NCBI RefSeq assembly: GCF_026210795.1 | Contig: NC_089450.1 | Span: 3,162,001 to 3,226,000 of the forward strand | Length of the DNA stretch: 64,000 nt | Origin: Rhizophagus irregularis | Taxonomy: Eukaryota > Glomeromycota > Glomeromycetes > Glomerales > Glomeraceae | Reading direction: 5' to 3' | Shown here: in pieces, positions 58,031-64,000 of the stretch | Position numbering within the stretch: the stretch's first letter is position 1 | Layout of the letters: every line of letters starts with the position of its first letter | The notes under the pieces: model-generated | The model's input: only the letters and a program-made list of their open reading frames with translations | The model's database searches: none | Told to the model about the DNA's origin: nothing | Translations under genes and position numbers: made by a program

Positions 58031-58436
58031 ACTCCAAATGAACCTGAACTTATAGATAATTTTGGTTGCAATAGGTGGTTTTAATAAGGAGGAATTTTCA
58101 TAATGTATTTGTATTTTGTTTATTTTTTATTTTTTATTTAATTTAATAAAGTAAAATTAGATTTATGTAAATATAATTATAGTAAACTGTAATACAAATA
58201 GTAAATTCAGTGACCAAATCGTATAAATTTCGTGATAAAATCAGTGATCAAATCATGTAAATTCCATATGAATTCCGTGCAAATTCCGTATCCAAACCAT
58301 ATTTTTAGTGATACGGAATTGTGCATTTTTCCGTATCCTATTATGATACGTTATTTCTAAGGAAAAAAATCGTATAAAAACTTTATAAAAAACGTATCCA
58401 ATTTTTTTATAGGGTATGAGTATAAAGAAACCCAAA

Positions 58437-59250
58437 GGTCAGATAAAGAAATCAAATATATGGACGTCGATAAAGACGGGTATGCAATTATAAGTCATAA
58501 CATTAATCACGTTATCACGAAAGTAAAGGAAAAGGCGTAATGTTGATAATGAAGTTAGGCCTTGAAAAACATGTGTCAATCAAAAATAACAAAAAATTGC
58601 GCGCCATTTTAATATATAACGTGGTAGGGAACAATAATAAGATTATGGAAGAGAAAAAAGAATTAACGCTAAAGCAATTAAAGCAATCAAGGAAGCGAAA
58701 ATAAAAAAATGGAAATCATATGTTTTGGATACTTTAAGCAATACTCACAATATAAAAAGAAAAATGAAAAAGGAATTTTTATTAAAAAAAGATTTGATGT
58801 TCTTTCAAAAACTAGAAGATCTAAACTTGTGGGACGTACATAAAGAAGAACATGATATGGATCAAACTCGAGAAATATGTACATTTACAGGCGTTTCATC
58901 AATGACACGAATAGATTATATATGGGTATCTGAAAATATTTTTTTAGAATTAATTAACGCCAAGATCAAAAACTTCGATAGAAGGTTCGATCATAAGTTA
59001 TTGACGTTAAATTTTAATAATAGGTTTGATATACAAAGAAATACAATTGTTGAATTATAAAAACAAGAGAATAGTTTTTAATTATCAAAAATCTGAGGAT
59101 TTAGATAAAGAATTCTTTGAAAAAGAATTAATAGAAAATGCCCTAGAGTGGCGTGATGAATGGTCGATCGAAGAAAAATGGTTGTTTTATAAAAAGAAAC
59201 TAGATGAGAAGAAAAACAAATATATTAAGAAAGAAAAAAATAACAATTAA
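58437..59250 (+). pseudogene. LINE endonuclease-domain relic
   Basis: Frames in succession read like the AP-endonuclease-type domain of a non-LTR retrotransposon. A first part has YMDVDKDGYAIISHN, then LIMKLGLEKHVSIKNNKKLR and ILIYNVVGNN. The main frame (to a TAA at 59058) has KKWKSYVLDTLSN, FFQKLEDLNLWDVHKEEHD, TREICTFTGVSSMTRIDYIW and FDHKLLTLNF. The RIDYIW and (S/F)DHKLL motifs are the usual C-terminal landmarks of this domain. A third frame continues to 59250 (ALEWRDEWSIEEKWLFYKKK), as expected for the linker before the reverse transcriptase, which is missing. Frameshifts and truncation at both ends make it inactive. The 5-kb repeat copy B starts 80 bp later. Confidence 0.65.
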
Positions 59251-59330
59251 AAAAACCAAACAAGTAATTTTCGTCATCAAAGGTTATATAAAGATTTAAA
59301 ATATATTGTCTTTTTATATTTCAAATTTTT

Positions 59331-62300
59331 GTTAGTGTACTGTTTGCTACAAATACAAAAGTCTACGCCTGCCCAATCTTTACTTTTAAAATTCTTTTTA
59401 CGAAAATGAAATTTTATATTGATGAATTAACTAATTTAAGCGATTATCATCATTACATTGAATTCGTTATGCCATAACTTAAGAAGGAATTGTTTTTTTT
59501 AATTAAATTAATCGGGTTAGATATTTGTTAGAATTTTACCTCATGATATTAAGCAATATATTTTGTAAGTGCTGTCGATATGATTAAAAACTATATATGG
59601 CATATGCCGTACTGCCGTAATGTCATACTGAATGTCGTAATAGTAAAAAAACCATCTTATGTCACAATTATTTAATACGCATACGCTGTAATTGCTATCA
59701 TAATTCATGAATTTTCTATAGTAAGTTTCGCATTATCTTCTAACATACTACTTCATTCAGAAATAATGAATATAGCACGATGCGCAATAAATTAGATTAC
59801 CAGCTGATGATGGTTGTGGTGATGAAGTAGTGGAGTTCATCAACGTGATCAATTTCCAATAAAACCGCCAGTATCGACTGAAATAGTATTACTTTAATAT
59901 TAATTGTTAACGTTAACTATAATCGTATGTTTTACACTACGAAAACTTTGTTTTTTTAGACGGTAAGATATCTTTCTAATGCAAAATAATCATTTGAATC
60001 TGTTTAATTGATTAATCAATATTGTTTTATATAGACGAAACGGATGATGAAAGCATTGGTTCGATTCCTTAGTGTCATGATGTGTTGATGATCAGAGTAA
60101 AGTATCTTGAGATGGTGACGACTAAGTATAGTGTCTTGACAAAGATGCAAGTCATCTTGGAAATAGCGATGTCGAAGATTTAGCATCTTTATATGATGAT
60201 GACGATTGGTGACAGAAATTCTGAATCCATTCACAAACCGAGTCTATGGATATTTATTTGTGTCGTTGTATTAGATGGTCAGTTAATTTTAATGCATACA
60301 TGTGAGGCTTGAAGAACTTGTTTATTTATTATTTTTGAATTTCTTTATATATATATATTTTTAGATCATCACCATCCGTATCATCTTTTTTCTTTAATGA
60401 AACGGTATTCAATAATGCTGATGAACATCATTCTTAGTAATGAAGAAATTATTGTATTGGTACAAAAACATAGTTTTAAGTATCTAACTCATTTAATATA
60501 GATTAATAATAATCTTTATTAAATCTGTAGTTGAGACTCTTTCAACATATATACGGAATGTAATAAGCTATGATGTTTCTTATTAATAATTAAAAAGATT
60601 TGTTTTATTAAGTAGATGTCATTAGTATGAGATAGTAAAAGATGTATTTACGATGCTTCATCAAGACGCATAATTGATGACTAAAAGCGAGTAAACCCTA
60701 CAAGATAACACATCCCCGTTTAACAATCTTAAACATTGAGACTTTTTTATCGCTCCATGAATTTCCACATATTGGGGAAAAATATATATTTTTTATTTAT
60801 AGATTTCGGCAATCCGATACCGAGAAAAAATTCCAATTTTTTTCTCCATTGCATGTATCGGTATCTTAGATTTTTTTTTCTCTCAATTTACAAGTTTCTG
60901 TATTTAAAAATGAGAAATAATTTATAATGTTTTCACAATACGTAATTAATTAATGGGAGAATGCGAATGTGATTGTGAGGAGTCGATGCCAGCGTTTTGA
61001 GGATTTGCAAATATAAGTATAAAACAAATAAAATCGTACTTCAAAATATGCATTACATTAACCGTTAATGAAGTAACAAATACAATGTATTGAAAGAAAA
61101 AAACTTAACATTTTTTTGATTAATTCACAATTTGTCATGATGTTACTGTAAGTTACTATTTAATATTAATATAATTTTCTAATAAAATTTTTTCATTTAT
61201 TTGATACAAAAACATCATTTAGCATGATAGCGGCCACATATAATGATTGTGGAAATAGTAAATTAGACACAAAATTCTCTCTTTTTATAAAATCGTTAAT
61301 GATATGATATACTAACACATTTTCTTTCAGTGTTATTAATATTATGGTCGTATAGCTCATGATAGATGATGGCTGTGAAGTTATAAAATTCAATGGCAAT
61401 AATTTACTTGTATGATGAGGAGTAGGGATGCCAAAAGTTCGGTTATAACCGATCATAACCGGTTTTTACCGGTTCGGTTATCGGTTCGGTTTCAGTCCAA
61501 GACCGACCGGTTAACCGTCAGTTTTATATATAAAAAAAAACCGATCAAAAAACCGATCGGTTAATTGTAAATTTTAATATATTCCGGAAAAAAAAAATGA
61601 TTTTGTTTATTGAGAATACCATTAAAAACTATTGTTTTAGTGTTTTTATGTATAATATTCTCATTTTTGAAATTATCGAATTTACGCGTTGATCACGTGA
61701 TTTTTCGTTTCTCTGAAAAAATCACAACATCGGCGTTATTGTTGTAAATAATTACATAAATTCAAAGAATATTATTCAAAAAGTTATAATTGATACTTTA
61801 TGGCATTATTTTATTCGATTTTGCGGTATTTTTGTAATCGGTTTTGTAGTTCAGTTTTATCGGTCGGTTTTGCGGTCGGTTCGGTTTTGGTTGAAAACTG
61901 CAGTTTTAAAACCGAAACCGAACCGAACCGACCGTTGGCATCCCTAGATATGTTCGCACAAAAAGTTTTTAGAAAAATTCCGGAAATCTTCTGAAAAATA
62001 CTGAAATCTGCAGTAAAATGTCCAAAATCATTCAAGATTTAAAAGATTTTACCGGATTTTTCAAAAACCTTTCGGAAAATCCGGCAAAATTTGAATAGAT
62101 TTTGTGCGCTGGTTTGTATGATAATTTAATATTGTTTGATTTCCCATTACTATGTATGTAATGAGTCATATCGGCCCATACGATATATGTAATGCTCCTA
62201 AAATAAATAATTTATGATTTAAGTCAGATTTGTAATTTTATCTAAAAATATTGATCCTATACAATTTACCTATATTATAACCCGTTGTGCATTTCATATC

Positions 62301-64000
62301 GAAAAAATGAATATATTTATTAGAATAGTATGGATAAACTATTATGCTATTTAAATCGTAAAATTTTGTTTCACAGATGATCATATGAACTTAAACAGTA
62401 AATGCACAATTTTAGTCGTCCAATTTATCCAACTTTATTTGTGTAGATTAGGGGATATTTTAATAAAAACAGCTTAATTAAATCTAAAAATGATTGAATA
62501 AGCCAGTAATCGAACCATGACCTATAAATAGATTGATTAACACAGATACTTTGTTATTATTACTCCATAGTAATTGTTTTACATAATCATTTTAATTTAG
62601 CAAAATATGGATACTAATAATAACGTTTATTTGGCCATTTTTGCGGAATGGCTACCCAATTACCAATCACATTTACTTACATGAATTTTTGACAAAGAAA
62701 TTTTTTACAGTATTTCACATCAAAGAAAATAATTTTTTATCAGTTGAAAAATTTTTACTTTCACACGGGCTTTAAAAAAAGAACATTTTTATCTTCGGAT
62801 TTGAAACAGCAGCTGCTAGAGAGTTCTAGCATATTTTGTAAAATAATAATGTTTGGATGACAGCATATATTGGTTATTATATTCGTTTTATCACAGATAA
62901 ATTAAATACAAATTAGATTTTTTTTTATATTGTTCAAAATATATGATATATTTTGATATTTTATTTAAAATTAAAAATTATATTTCCTTTTACAAATTTA
63001 TTTCCATTTTATATCTGCAATTTTATTTTTTTTAAAAAAAAAAATCTGTCAAATTTCACAACAAAAACCTCCTTTGTCATTCAATTAAACTTAAAAAAAA
63101 ATACTTTTGTATAGAAATGACATATTTGACACAAATTATCATCTGGCATGTGCATAAAAAGCATAATGCATGTATAATACTTTATACTGTATAATACATA
63201 CATACATATAGTATCAGAACTGGAAAGAAATTATTTCATAAAATCAAAAATAAGCTTTCTCATCCCCATCTATTATTTTATTTAGCTACTATAATAATTT
63301 TTTAAAAGAAATATTTCATATGTAATATTAGTGTTTGTGTAAATAAAGTTGACCATTCCATTGTAAAATTTTGAAAAAATTTTTTATAAGAATTTATAAA
63401 TAATCATGCGCAAAAAAAAGGGGTTTTACAAAATAATTTATCTATCAAAATATCTTTTTTCTCATTTTTTTTTTATTCTTCTGCAATGATCCCAATTTTA
63501 GTCGAACAACAAAAAAACTTTTATGAGCTGATGATTTGAGACATTTATTATGGGAATGAAGGAATGAAAGAAATCAGTCAAAAAATATTAGCAAAATTTA
63601 TATGTTACATTACGTGATAGCACATTCATTTTTATCAAAGGGATGCATTTTTATATTGTATTTATACATGAATAGCATCGTACTTTTATAGATATATTTA
63701 GAGGAAAAAGGACAAGGAACATTTTTTATTGATCCGAAATTATAATTAAAATAAAAATTTATATATACGACGGAACATGATCTCGCAGACGAATCACATG
63801 ATCACATGATGACATGATGCCAGACATCTTGGGATGGCAATAATTTTTTTTTCTTTTCGTAAACAAATAAAATATGTAACCTGATATTGTTACTGCGGTT
63901 ATTTCATTTAAAGCGTTTATAATGTAATATCTATATTGATATTAAAGCATTCAAAATTATTTAAAAACAGTATTTTATTTTAATAAATAAGAATAAGAAT
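59331..64000. repeat. 5-kb dispersed repeat, copy B (runs off the window)
   Basis: Collinear with copy A (39255-44300), beginning GTTAGTGTACTGTT and reaching TAAGAATAAGAAT at the window end. It lacks the palindrome of copy A and most of its coding fragment, and instead carries the hAT-like element at 61423-61946 and a short GCACAAAA-ended insert at about 61955-62110. Confidence 0.8.
61423..61946. mobile_element. hAT-like MITE rich in CGGTT, inserted in repeat copy B
   Basis: 524 bp from TAGGGATGCCAAAAGTTCGG to GGCATCCCTA (inverted TAGGGATGCC). Both subterminal zones are packed with GGTTCGGTT/ACCGGTT. The same place in copy A lacks it. The flanks do not show an 8-bp duplication, so an adjacent deletion probably removed one side. 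Carries CACGTG at 61694-61699. Confidence 0.78.

Larger units (their letters stand above)
54507..58414. mobile_element. Possible 3.9-kb CCCTATAA-end element with TAT duplication
   Basis: The left end CCCTATAAGAAATATG and the right end (inverted CCCTATAAAAAAATTGG) match the CCCTATAAAAAA MITE family. TAT flanks both (54504-54506, 58415-58417). Both subterminal zones carry many TACGGAA/ATACGG phrases (54525-54700 and 58270-58350), as CACTA-type elements have subterminal repeats. Inside lie a decayed minus-strand gene, a promoter-like segment and the pyrimidine/AG array. The alternative is two separate short MITEs that each lost one end; the shared subterminal repeats and matching duplication favour one element. 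Confidence 0.5.

Noticed and set aside
39881-60234. Similar 72-codon minus-strand frames in both 5-kb repeat copies (39881-40099 and 60016-60234)
   Set aside because: About 13 of 72 residues differ for about as many base changes, so there is no sign of selection on a protein; there is no promoter or domain.

Overview
The window is AT-rich eukaryotic DNA with sparse small genes, many short inverted-repeat transposons and many decayed coding fragments. A MATA-type HMG-box protein, Asn/Gln-rich low-complexity proteins, small secreted proteins, LINE debris and dense MITE-like elements together suggest an arbuscular mycorrhizal fungus such as Rhizophagus irregularis. That assignment is inference; no ribosomal or organellar marker is present.

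Layout. 1-6.3 kb: a T-rich iterated tract, a possible HMG-gene relic (2.4-2.7 kb) and a 449-bp TA-flanked MITE (4.3 kb). 6.4-7.2 kb: an intact HMG-box gene with four 25-residue repeats. 8.7-10.6 kb: two decayed coding stretches. 13.1-20.4 kb: three same-strand members of an Asn/Gln/Pro-rich family, the third with an in-frame stop; a fourth lies at 44.4-45.1 kb on the other strand. 21-34 kb: mostly nested or adjacent inverted-repeat elements, plus an Arg-rich small gene (24.5 kb) and a 77-residue secreted-protein gene (31.6 kb). 35.7-37.8 kb: a wax-synthase-like MBOAT pseudogene carrying a TA-flanked element in its last codons, which itself carries a second element with an exact 8-bp duplication. 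39.3-44.3 kb and 59.3-64.0 kb: two diverged copies of a 5-kb repeat. 46-47 kb: a decayed minus-strand gene. 50.3-50.9 kb: a long hairpin. 51.2-51.9 kb: a Cys-rich secreted-protein gene. 52.9-54.5 kb: an unrecognised basic protein gene and a LINE-like 3' tail. 54.5-58.4 kb: a possible 3.9-kb inverted-repeat element holding a stop-riddled minus-strand gene, a promoter-like segment and a roughly 30-bp pyrimidine/AG array. 58.4-59.3 kb: a LINE endonuclease relic.

Most confidently called genes have a TATAAA-like box 45-100 nt before the ATG, and I used this to choose starts. The intact genes encode a transcription-factor-like protein, prion-like low-complexity proteins and secreted proteins; no operon or pathway links them. 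Lineage-specific small genes sit in a transposon-dense, low-constraint region. The best candidate for something undescribed is the four-member Asn/Gln-rich family.
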